This document shows, piece after piece, positions 1-5,859 of a DNA stretch of 7,935 bases. The stretch's first letter is position 1. The number at the start of each line of letters is the position of its first letter. Below the pieces are notes generated by a model. The model saw nothing but the letters and a program-made list of their open reading frames with translations, ran no database searches and had not been told where the DNA came from. The position numbers were made by a program, and so were the translations under genes. Source of the stretch: Pseudomonadales bacterium (lineage in GTDB: Bacteria; Pseudomonadota; Gammaproteobacteria; Pseudomonadales; JAHEIH01); NCBI GenBank assembly GCA_023255355.1, contig JALRIU010000179.1, positions 1-7,935 on the forward strand, read 5' to 3'.

Positions 1-1313
1 GCCCGCATCGCCGTCTTAGCTTCCGCGGGAACATCCAAGTTATCAATGAAATTGTTTAGAATTTCAGTGGTGATAGCTTGGCCACGAGTCAATGCTTTTA
101 GTTTTTCATAGGGCTCTTCGACATTATAGCGACGCATGATGGTCTGTATCGGCTCGGCCAAAACTTCCATACTGTTGTCTAGATCAGCAAGGATGCGAGT
201 AGGGTTGATTTCAAGTTTTGAAAGACCCTTCATGGTTGCTTGATAGGCAATCAAACTATACCCGAAGCCGACACCCATATTACGCAATACTGTTGAATCG
301 GTAAGATCTCGCTGCCAGCGAGATACAGGCAGTTTGCTCGCCATATGTTGCATGACTGCATTCGCGAGACCAAGGTTACCCTCTGAATTTTCAAAATCAA
401 TCGGGTTGACTTTGTGAGGCATAGTTGATGAGCCAACTTCGCCAGCGATTGTTTTTTGCTTGAAGTAACCGAGTGAAATATAACCCCAGATGTCGCGATC
501 AAGATCGATCAAAATCGTATTAAATCGGGCAACGGCGTCAAACATTTCAGCGATATAGTCATGTGGCTCGATTTGAGTGGTGTATGGATTCCATGTCAGA
601 CCAAGTGACGTTACAAAGGCTTCGGCATTGGCTTGCCAGTCAACGTCAGGATAGGCTGAAAAATGTGCATTGTAGTTACCCACTGCACCATTGATTTTAC
701 CGAGTAATTCGACAGCTTCAAATTGTGCAACTTGACGACGCAAGCGAGCCACGACATTGGCTAGTTCTTTGCCCATTGTGGTTGGGCTGGCAGTTTGGCC
801 ATGTGTGCGGGATAGCATAGATTGCTCGGCGAATTGATGAGCTAAATCGGCCAAACGATCAATAATTTTGTTCATGTAAGGCAGCACGACCTGCTCGCGA
901 CCGGCTTTAAGCATCAAGGCATGTGATAAATTGTTTATGTCTTCTGAGGTGCAAGCGAAGTGGACAAATTCGTTAATAGCTTTGAGTTCGGCATTGCTAC
1001 CAAATTTTTCTTTAATCAGGTATTCAACGGCCTTAACATCATGGTTTGTAGTAGCTTCTATCTCTTTAACGCGCCAAGCATCTTGTTCGCTAAAATTTTC
1101 AACAATGCTATCAAGGATAGCGTTTGCTTCCGAAGAGAAAGGACCAACTTCACTGATACCAGAGTGTTCTGCAAGGCGCTGTAACCAACGAATCTCAACG
1201 GTGACGCGATATTTAATCAGGCCATATTCACTGAAAATTGAGCGAAGATCCGCTGTTTTGCTACCGTAGCGGCCATCAAGGGGAGATACTGCAGAAAGTT
1301 CAGATAATTGCAT
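1..1313 (-). CDS. purB: Adenylosuccinate lyase PurB (C-terminus cut by window edge)
   Basis: PurB is a cytoplasmic purine-biosynthesis enzyme of the fumarase/aspartase superfamily. It removes fumarate from SAICAR to give AICAR, and from adenylosuccinate to give AMP. The frame is open from the ATG at 1313 to the window edge, giving 437 codons plus two bases. E. coli PurB has 456 residues, so about 18–20 are missing. The protein starts MQLSELSAVSPLDGRYG, as usual for the proteobacterial form. The catalytic His in RTHGQTASPT is residue 171. The superfamily signature GSSTMPHKVNP carries Ser295/Ser296. Both positions equal the E. coli numbering I remember (His171, Ser295), so there is no indel up to the active site. 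The gene follows the rluE–hflD operon on the same strand but is separated by a repeat array and has its own promoter candidate. The ribosome binding site is weak (AAGAG about 11 bases upstream). Confidence 0.97.
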   Translation of the reverse strand, partial: MQLSELSAVSPLDGRYGSKTADLRSIFSEYGLIKYRVTVEIRWLQRLAEHSGISEVGPFSSEANAILDSIVENFSEQDAWRVKEIEATTNHDVKAVEYLIKEKFGSNAELKAINEFVHFACTSEDINNLSHALMLKAGREQVVLPYMNKIIDRLADLAHQFAEQSMLSRTHGQTASPTTMGKELANVVARLRRQVAQFEAVELLGKINGAVGNYNAHFSAYPDVDWQANAEAFVTSLGLTWNPYTTQIEPHDYIAEMFDAVARFNTILIDLDRDIWGYISLGYFKQKTIAGEVGSSTMPHKVNPIDFENSEGNLGLANAVMQHMASKLPVSRWQRDLTDSTVLRNMGVGFGYSLIAYQATMKGLSKLEINPTRILADLDNSMEVLAEPIQTIMRRYNVEEPYEKLKALTRGQAITTEILNNFIDNLDVPAEAKTAMR

Positions 1314-1351
1314 GACAAACAAACTCTTATGGTGCGTTAAAAAAGGCGCGC

Positions 1352-1360
1352 ATTTTACCA
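1352..1360 (-). promoter_or_regulatory. Candidate extended -10 promoter for purB
   Basis: Read on the minus strand, TGG followed by TAAAAT forms an extended -10 element, with the hexamer matching 5 of 6 consensus bases. A GC-rich discriminator (GCGCGCC) follows. Transcription would start near 1345, about 32 bases before the purB ATG. No good -35 lies at 16–18 bases; a TTGCCA is present but about 26 bases upstream, which is too far. The assignment rests on pattern matching only. It would let purB be expressed independently of the upstream rluE–hflD operon. Confidence 0.5.
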
Positions 1361-1404
1361 CAAAGTCTCCCTAAGTGGCAGTTTGGCAAGCAAATAATTG
1401 ATGG

Positions 1405-1495
1405 TTAGTTACTAGTCGAGAGTCGAGAGTCGAGAGTCGCGAGTTTCTAGTTGCTAGTCTCGAGTCGCGAGTTTCAAGTGGTTAGTCGCTTGTCG
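1405..1495 (+). repeat. Tandem heptamer array 1 (13 units of 7 bases)
   Basis: The trinucleotide AGT recurs exactly every 7 bases from 1407 to 1484, which is 12 successive units with no slip. A thirteenth unit (CTTGTCG) carries TGT in the same register. Units in order are TTAGTTA, CTAGTCG, AGAGTCG three times, CGAGTTT, CTAGTTG, CTAGTCT, CGAGTCG, CGAGTTT, CAAGTGG, TTAGTCG and CTTGTCG. The consensus is roughly (C/A)(T/G)AGTCG. A higher-order repeat is also visible: 1434–1447 and 1462–1475 are identical over 14 bases, 28 bases (four units) apart. The array ends at the base next to the hflD stop codon and stops about 45 bases short of the purB -10. It is not CRISPR-like, having no spacers. The function is unknown. 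The same unit family recurs after icd. Confidence 0.9.
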
Positions 1496-2119
1496 TTAAC
1501 CTCTACCGCGCAATAACTGCTCTGCAGCTTTGATGAGTGAGCCTTTGCCGATTAAAAGATGCCAGCGTCGGCCACCAAGTTGTCGCCATAACATGGCGGA
1601 ACGCACCGAGCACAGTAATAAGCAGCGAATATGTTGGGCAATATCATTACGCTGTAATAGTGCAACCTGTCCTGACACTTTGATTCTAAATTTAAGCGTA
1701 CTGAGCGTGTCTTGATAAATGCCAGCGATAGCGCGATAGATTGGATTTTCATCGTTGTAGATGTCGCGATGATTAGCAACATGTTCTAAGCGGCTGCCAA
1801 GAATACTGAGCATATCCTGATTACTAGACAAGGCCTTATTCAAAATGATGGTATTCATGGCTAAACTGGCGATATTGCCCATGTTATTTGCATTTTGTCC
1901 CCGTAATAAGTCTAGTAAAAGAGTAAGGCCAGGGCGCAATTCTTGTACTGAACCATAAACACTGGTGGTATCTGGAGCATCGAACACGAATAAGCTATCG
2001 ATGAGTGGTTTTTCCCAATTCTTCTCTGTATTGCCGAGGGTGGCTAGCATTTCAACACAACGACTAGCCTGTAAAAGCCCTGCTAAGGCTAGTGCTTGCT
2101 CTTGTTTGCTGTGATTCAT
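1496..2119 (-). CDS. hflD: High-frequency lysogenization protein HflD homologue
   Basis: The predicted protein has 207 residues; E. coli HflD (formerly YcfC) has 213. In E. coli it is a mainly helical, peripherally membrane-associated protein known for binding phage lambda CII and lowering lysogeny. Its role without phage is unclear. The identification rests on the recognisable N-terminus (MNHSKQEQALALAGLLQA), the pattern of the middle region (RPGLTLLLDLLRG and the LSILGSRLEHV stretch), the length, and the conserved position between mnmA and purB. The frame is open upstream to 2161, but the ATG at 2119 is preferred. It overlaps the mnmA stop as ATGA, has GGAAG about 10 bases upstream and gives the usual family start. 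The stop TAA is at 1498–1496, and the heptamer array begins at the next base. No hairpin terminator was seen after it. Confidence 0.93.
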   Translation of the reverse strand: MNHSKQEQALALAGLLQASRCVEMLATLGNTEKNWEKPLIDSLFVFDAPDTTSVYGSVQELRPGLTLLLDLLRGQNANNMGNIASLAMNTIILNKALSSNQDMLSILGSRLEHVANHRDIYNDENPIYRAIAGIYQDTLSTLKFRIKVSGQVALLQRNDIAQHIRCLLLCSVRSAMLWRQLGGRRWHLLIGKGSLIKAAEQLLRGRG

Positions 2120-3228
2120 ATTGAGGCTTCCGTCGTTTCTATAACGCCACCGCCAAGGCATACATCAGCTACATAAAAAACCACCGATTGGCCCGGTGTC
2201 ACCGCTCTTTGAGATTGATCAAAAGTGACTCTGTAACCGTCTCCTTCAGTGCTTATAAGGCATAATTGGTCGGGTTGCCGGTAGCGAGTTTTAGCAACAC
2301 ACTTGAGTGGAAGCTCAGGCGCCACACCTGCTACCCAGTGAACCTCTTTGGTATATAGTGATTGGCTAAAAAGCCGTGGGTGATTATTTCCTTGAGCAAC
2401 GACTAATTGATTGTTTGCCACATCCTTATCAACGACATACCAGGGTGATTCGTCTGCTCCAGCAACACCGCCAATGCCTAATCCTTGTCTTTGGCCAAGC
2501 GTGTGAAACATTAACCCATTGTGTTGGCCAATGACATTTCCCTCTGTGGTTACTATATCCCCTGGTTTGGCAGGAACGTATTGTTGCAGAAAATCGCTAA
2601 AGCGTCGCTCGCCAATAAAGCATATGCCTGTACTATCTTTTTTACTTTTAGTGGCTAGATCATATTTTGCGGCGATTTCTCTAACCTTTGGTTTTTCAAG
2701 TTTACCGAGAGGAAACAGTGTCTTGGCCAATTGTTCATGCCCCACGGCATGCAAAAAATAACTTTGATCCTTGTTGTTATCTAGGCCTTTCTCTAAGGTC
2801 GCTTTGCCGTCCTTATCGATACCACGACAAGCATAGTGTCCAGTAGCAATCAGGTCAGCACCAAGTTCGATTGCCCAGTCTAAAAAGGCTTTAAATTTTA
2901 TTTCACGGTTACAAAGTATGTCTGGGTTGGGGGTGCGATATGCCTTATATTCTTCTAAGAAGTGCTCGAATACATTGTCCCAATATTCAGCGGCAAAGTT
3001 TGCCGTATGCAAGTGAATGCCAATTTTATCGCATACTGCCTGAGCGTCTTGCAAGTCTCTTATGGCTGTACAGTACTCAGTACCATCGTCCTCATCCCAA
3101 TTTTTCATGAAGAGGCCTTCTACCTTATAGCCCTGTTCTTTAAGCAGTAAGGCTGTAACCGAAGAGTCAACGCCGCCGGACATTCCGACAATAACTTTTG
3201 TTTCTGTAATGGGTTTAGCCGAGTTCAT
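2116..3228 (-). CDS. mnmA: tRNA-specific 2-thiouridylase MnmA
   Basis: MnmA (TrmU) puts sulfur on C2 of the wobble uridine 34 of tRNA-Lys, tRNA-Glu and tRNA-Gln. It uses ATP to adenylate the base and receives persulfide from the Tus relay. The predicted protein has 370 residues; E. coli MnmA has 368. The N-terminal ATP-pyrophosphatase P-loop is SGGVDS at residues 17–22. The two catalytic cysteines are Cys106 in PDILCNREIKF and Cys203 in STGICFIGE. They are 97 residues apart, as for Cys102 and Cys199 in E. coli. The C-terminal region carries the usual HTLGQRQGLGIGG stretch. The frame is open up to 3315 inside nudJ, but the ATG at 3228 is chosen: it forms TAATG with the nudJ stop and gives the family start just ahead of KVIVGMSGG. 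The stop overlaps hflD by four bases. No strong ribosome binding site is visible, consistent with coupling to nudJ. Confidence 0.97.
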   Translation of the reverse strand: MNSAKPITETKVIVGMSGGVDSSVTALLLKEQGYKVEGLFMKNWDEDDGTEYCTAIRDLQDAQAVCDKIGIHLHTANFAAEYWDNVFEHFLEEYKAYRTPNPDILCNREIKFKAFLDWAIELGADLIATGHYACRGIDKDGKATLEKGLDNNKDQSYFLHAVGHEQLAKTLFPLGKLEKPKVREIAAKYDLATKSKKDSTGICFIGERRFSDFLQQYVPAKPGDIVTTEGNVIGQHNGLMFHTLGQRQGLGIGGVAGADESPWYVVDKDVANNQLVVAQGNNHPRLFSQSLYTKEVHWVAGVAPELPLKCVAKTRYRQPDQLCLISTEGDGYRVTFDQSQRAVTPGQSVVFYVADVCLGGGVIETTEASI

Positions 3229-3665
3229 TAGTAACAAACGCTCAGTGGTAATGGTTGTTGGGCGAGGAAATGTTCGATGGTTTTCTGCACGATGGGGCTG
3301 CGCAGACGTTCGCATTGGCAGATTTCTTCATAGCTTAACCATGCTGTGCCAATAATACCCTCATCGAGTTGGGCATTTTCAACTTCAGCAATGATCTCAC
3401 CAGCAAAGGTGTGGCGAACATATGTCACACCATTACTTGGGGCTGTGTAAAGTGTAACGCCTAAATAGCCCGTTATTTCTATATCAAAGCCTGTTTCTTC
3501 AAGGGTCTCGCGCCGAGCTGCTTCTATCAAGGACTCACCTTCGTCTAAGTGACCGGCGGGCTGATTGAAAACAGGTGTTGTGCCTGAGGCAAATTCTTCG
3601 ACCAATAAAAACTTTCCCTGTTTTTCAATGACAGTCGCAACTGTGATATGTGGCATCCAGGTCAT
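3228..3665 (-). CDS. nudJ: Nudix phosphohydrolase NudJ
   Basis: The protein has 145 residues; E. coli NudJ (YmfB) has about 153. In E. coli it hydrolyses nucleoside di- and triphosphates and the thiamine precursor HMP pyrophosphate. The Nudix box (GX5EX7REUXEEXGU) runs from Gly38 to Phe60: GHLDEGE, seven residues, then RETLEETGF. The metal-binding glutamates 53, 56 and 57 are all present. The first U position of the box holds Thr54 rather than a bulky hydrophobic residue, a mild departure. The preceding FNQPAGHL stretch and the later LRSPIVQKTIE match NudJ rather than a generic Nudix protein. The start at 3665 overlaps the rluE stop as ATGA and has a good ribosome binding site. Met4 at 3656 is the alternative but would sit too far from that site. 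The genomic link to mnmA and rluE is conserved in gammaproteobacteria. Confidence 0.93.
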   Translation of the reverse strand: MTWMPHITVATVIEKQGKFLLVEEFASGTTPVFNQPAGHLDEGESLIEAARRETLEETGFDIEITGYLGVTLYTAPSNGVTYVRHTFAGEIIAEVENAQLDEGIIGTAWLSYEEICQCERLRSPIVQKTIEHFLAQQPLPLSVCY

Positions 3666-4273
3666 CGATGATTCCTTTTAAACGGTTTGCGTTGGCGAGT
3701 ATTGGGGGTTGTTTGAGCTACTCGCTTAGGTAAGTTCACGATTATCTCACAGGATTGCCCCGGAGCTAAACCATCAAGTGTCCAATCGCCAATTTGATAG
3801 CGGATTAATCGCAGGGTAGGAAAACCAACAGCAGCAGTCATTCGTCTAACTTGCCGATTGCGTCCTTCGCTGATCGACAGTGAGAACCATGATGTCGGAA
3901 TGTTGGCGCGTTGTCTTATCGGAGGGGTTCTCTCCCAAACAGTGGGTGGATCAATACGTTTGGCTTTTGCCGGTCTACTCATGCCATCTTTAAGAATGAC
4001 ACCGCTGCGTAGTTTAGCTATTGCACTTTCATCAATGTCGCCTTCGACTTGCACCCAGTAAGTTTTTTCTAGTTTGGCTTGGGGGTGGGCGATGCGGTGT
4101 TGCAATTGGCCATCATCGGTGAGAAGCAATAAACCCTCTGAATCATAGTCTAATCGACCTGCAGGATAGACCCCTTTATCGACGATATAGTCTGCCAATG
4201 TTGATTTGCCAGAGCTGTCGCTAAATTGACTAAGTACATTGAAAGGCTTGTTTAGAAGAATCAGTTTTGCCAT
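3662..4273 (-). CDS. rluE: 23S rRNA pseudouridine(2457) synthase RluE
   Basis: RluE belongs to the RsuA/RluB/E/F pseudouridine synthases. In E. coli it modifies U2457 in the peptidyl-transferase region of 23S rRNA. The predicted protein has 203 residues. The catalytic aspartate is Asp42 in GRLDYDSEG. The other family segments follow in order: KTYWVQVEG, RPAKAKRIDPP, NIPTSWFSLSISEGRNRQVRRM and VGFPTLRLIRYQIGDW. No S4 domain precedes the catalytic domain, which fits RluE rather than RluB or RluF. The last 20 or so residues form a basic tail rich in Arg and Lys. As I recall, E. coli RluE instead has a basic N-terminal extension. The start is forced upstream because an in-frame TAA immediately precedes the ATG. 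There is no recognisable ribosome binding site. It is the first gene of the rluE–nudJ–mnmA–hflD unit and diverges from icd. Confidence 0.95.
   Translation of the reverse strand: MAKLILLNKPFNVLSQFSDSSGKSTLADYIVDKGVYPAGRLDYDSEGLLLLTDDGQLQHRIAHPQAKLEKTYWVQVEGDIDESAIAKLRSGVILKDGMSRPAKAKRIDPPTVWERTPPIRQRANIPTSWFSLSISEGRNRQVRRMTAAVGFPTLRLIRYQIGDWTLDGLAPGQSCEIIVNLPKRVAQTTPNTRQRKPFKRNHR
3673..3677 (-). promoter_or_regulatory. Ribosome binding site of nudJ, inside the rluE 3' end
   Basis: On the minus strand AAGGA lies seven bases before the ATG at 3665. The site decides between Met1 and Met4 of NudJ: spacing to Met4 would be 16 bases. It lies within the last codons of rluE, so nudJ can be initiated independently as well as by reinitiation at the ATGA overlap. 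Confidence 0.65.
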
Positions 4274-4305
4274 TTACATACGAGCGCGTTTGTCTAAAAT
4301 GTTGA

Positions 4306-4314
4306 TGTTATACT
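4306..4314 (+). promoter_or_regulatory. Candidate extended -10 promoter for icd
   Basis: TGT followed by TATACT matches an extended -10 (TGn plus TATAAT with one mismatch). Transcription would start around 4321, giving an icd leader of about 57 bases. A TTGTCT at 4290–4295 resembles a -35, but its 13-base spacer is too short to count, so the extended -10 would have to compensate. Other start sites cannot be excluded. Confidence 0.5.
4307..4312 (-). promoter_or_regulatory. Candidate -10 of the rluE–nudJ–mnmA–hflD operon
   Basis: Read on the minus strand this is TATAAC, 5 of 6 matches to the sigma-70 -10 consensus. It would start transcription near 4300 and leave a leader of about 27 bases before the rluE ATG. 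No convincing -35 is present at the right distance, so the call is weak. It overlaps the icd -10 on the other strand. Confidence 0.35.
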
Positions 4315-4377
4315 ACTGAGGCTATAAAGCGAACCCAAGCATTATGGGGTTAAATCCAATTATGGAGAAAAAAATCG

Positions 4378-5631
4378 ATGGGTTACCAACATATCAAAGT
4401 ACCTGCCAGTGGTGAAAAAATTACGGTTAATGCCGACTTTTCATTAAATGTCCCCAGTAATCCCATTATACCTTTCATCGAGGGAGATGGCATTGGTGTA
4501 GATATTAGCCCAGTAATGCTAAAAGTTGTTGATGCGGCGGTTGACAAGGCTTATGGCGGAACAAAAAAAATAAGTTGGATGGAAATCTATACTGGTGAGA
4601 AAGCCGCTGATCTTTATGGTGGCGATTGGTTTCCTGCTGAAACCCTCGATGCCATAAAAGAGTACTCGGTAGGTATTAAAGGTCCTTTAACAACCCCTGT
4701 GGGTGGTGGCTTTCGTTCCTTGAATGTCGCGCTTCGTCAAGAATTGGATCTATATACCTGCCTGCGTCCAGTACGTTGGTTCGATGGAGTTCCGTCGCCC
4801 CTTAAGGAGCCGGAAAAGACTAACATGGTCATCTTTCGTGAGAATTCCGAGGATATTTATGCGGGTATCGAATGGAAGGCCAATACCGATGAAGCCAAAA
4901 GGGTCATAAAATTTTTACAAGAGGAAATGGGTGTAACAAAGATCCGTTTTCCAGACATGTGTGGTATAGGCATAAAACCAGTTTCTAAAGAGGGTACCCA
5001 GCGTTTAGTGCGCAAGGCTATTCAATACACCATAGACCAAGATTTACCTTCAATGACGCTTGTTCATAAAGGCAATATCATGAAATTCACCGAAGGGTAT
5101 TTTAAAGAGTGGGGTTATGAGTTAGCGCTCACCGAATTCAAGGGAGAATTACTAAATGGTGGGCCATGGGTTACTATTAAAAATCCTCATAACGGTAAGA
5201 ATATTATTATCAAAGACGTTATTGCCGATGCAATGTTACAACAAATTTTATTACGTCCAGATGAATACAGCGTCATCGCAACCCTTAATCTAAATGGTGA
5301 TTACCTATCAGATGCGCTGGCAGCACAAGTCGGTGGAATTGGTATTGCACCTGGTGCGAATCTTTCGGACACAATTGCTTTATTCGAGGCGACTCATGGT
5401 ACTGCACCAAAGTATGCAGGATTGGATAAAGTAAACCCTGGTTCACTCATACTTTCGGCCGAAATGATGCTGCGACATATAGGGTGGAATGAAGCAGCTG
5501 ATCTAATTATCAAAGGTATGGATGGTGCTATTCAGGCAAAAACCGTGACATATGATTTTGAACGCCTCATGGAGGGTGCGGCATTATTATCGTGTTCTGA
5601 ATTCGGGGATGCGGTTATAGGAAAGATGTGA
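4378..5631 (+). CDS. icd: NADP-dependent isocitrate dehydrogenase
   Basis: Icd oxidatively decarboxylates isocitrate to 2-oxoglutarate in the TCA cycle and makes NADPH. The protein has 417 residues, against 416 in E. coli. With a one-residue offset the expected active-site residues are present: Ser114, Asn116, Arg120, Arg130, Arg154, Tyr161, Lys231, Asp284 and Asp308. NADP specificity is supported by Lys345 and Tyr346 in HGTAPKYAG and by Tyr392 and Arg396 near the C-terminus. Ser114 in GGGFRSLNVALRQ corresponds to the serine phosphorylated by AceK in E. coli, so the same control is possible. Residue 112 is Phe where E. coli has Ile. This is the homodimeric form, not the monomeric Idh. GGAG lies 10 bases before the ATG. 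The gene stands alone between the divergent rluE operon and the second heptamer array. Confidence 0.98.
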   Translation: MGYQHIKVPASGEKITVNADFSLNVPSNPIIPFIEGDGIGVDISPVMLKVVDAAVDKAYGGTKKISWMEIYTGEKAADLYGGDWFPAETLDAIKEYSVGIKGPLTTPVGGGFRSLNVALRQELDLYTCLRPVRWFDGVPSPLKEPEKTNMVIFRENSEDIYAGIEWKANTDEAKRVIKFLQEEMGVTKIRFPDMCGIGIKPVSKEGTQRLVRKAIQYTIDQDLPSMTLVHKGNIMKFTEGYFKEWGYELALTEFKGELLNGGPWVTIKNPHNGKNIIIKDVIADAMLQQILLRPDEYSVIATLNLNGDYLSDALAAQVGGIGIAPGANLSDTIALFEATHGTAPKYAGLDKVNPGSLILSAEMMLRHIGWNEAADLIIKGMDGAIQAKTVTYDFERLMEGAALLSCSEFGDAVIGKM

Positions 5632-5637
5632 AGGGTT

Positions 5638-5707
5638 TTAGGTGCTAGTTGTTAGTCTCTAGTCTCTAGTCACTAGTCGCTCATCACTCAGTACTCAGCA
5701 CTCAAAC
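5638..5707 (+). repeat. Tandem heptamer array 2 (9–10 units of 7 bases)
   Basis: The array starts 6 bases after the icd stop. Units in register are TTAGGTG (degenerate), CTAGTTG, TTAGTCT, CTAGTCT, CTAGTCA, CTAGTCG, CTCATCA, CTCAGTA, CTCAGCA and CTCAAAC. CTAGTTG, CTAGTCT and CTAGTCG are identical to units of the array at 1405–1495, so the two belong to one family. From 5680 onward the units change to a CTCAGYA type while the 7-base phase is kept. The array thus has a typical left half and a variant right half. No coding frame, spacer structure or perfect hairpin was found in it. Confidence 0.85.
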
Positions 5708-5729
5708 ACAAACTTATCTCCTTTCCCTC

Positions 5730-5746
5730 TTTAAAATTTTTTTAAA
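5730..5746 (+). other. AT-only inverted repeat downstream of icd
   Basis: TTTAAAA and TTTTAAA flank a TTT loop. An RNA hairpin of seven A–U pairs is possible but weak, and there is no GC stem followed by a U run. It may assist termination of icd or simply be the AT-rich region upstream of the clpS promoter. I see no proper intrinsic terminator between icd and clpS. Confidence 0.3.
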
Positions 5747-5791
5747 ATCCCCATACTAAAGAAAAACACGTCGTTGTTTGGATTATCTGCG

Positions 5792-5797
5792 TATACT
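5792..5797 (+). promoter_or_regulatory. Candidate -10 of the clpS–clpA promoter
   Basis: TATACT matches 5 of 6 bases of the -10 consensus and would start transcription near 5804, leaving a leader of about 55 bases. No good -35 is visible; GTCGTT at 5770–5775 is at a 16-base spacing but matches poorly. A run of nine T follows the expected start at 5809–5817. There is no cspD or other gene in the 228 bases between icd and clpS, so this is the most likely promoter for clpS. Confidence 0.45.
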
Positions 5798-5817
5798 AAG
5801 AATAACGGTTTTTTTTT

Positions 5818-5832
5818 GCCGCTTTTTGTGGC
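5818..5832 (+). other. Small hairpin in the predicted clpS leader
   Basis: GCCGC and GTGGC can pair (five pairs, one of them G·U) around a TTTTT loop, about 27 bases upstream of the clpS start. It comes after, not before, the T9 run, so it is not an intrinsic terminator for the plus strand. On the minus strand the hairpin is followed by A residues, so it is not a terminator there either. The stem is short and may be chance. Confidence 0.25.
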
Positions 5833-5859
5833 ATCAGCTTTGCATAGATAGAGAGAGGC

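Noticed and set aside
251..502. Open frame of 83 codons on the minus strand
   Set aside because: It is out of frame with purB and overlaps the conserved fumarate-lyase signature, so it is a shadow.
931..1269. Open frame of 112 codons on the plus strand
   Set aside because: It lies wholly antisense to purB, whose catalytic residues and length match the family. No ribosome binding site or recognisable protein is seen.
1405..1495. Possible CRISPR or iteron-type origin array
   Set aside because: The units are 7 bases with no spacers, so it is not CRISPR. No replication initiator gene or DnaA-box cluster is nearby, and the family recurs next to an unrelated gene.
2120..2161. Longer HflD start giving 14 extra residues
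   Set aside because: The extension lies entirely inside mnmA, lacks a ribosome binding site and gives an atypical Arg/Trp-rich start. The ATG at 2119 overlaps the mnmA stop and gives the usual N-terminus.
3229..3315. Longer MnmA start giving 29 extra residues
   Set aside because: The extra part is nudJ read in another frame. The start at 3228 gives the family length and the usual N-terminus.
4290..4295. TTGTCT as a -35 for icd
   Set aside because: The spacer to TATACT is only 13 bases, too short for sigma-70 recognition; the extended -10 alone is a better explanation.
5730..5757. Intrinsic terminator after icd
   Set aside because: The inverted repeat is AT-only and lacks a GC stem with a following U run. 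It is kept only as a low-confidence structural feature.
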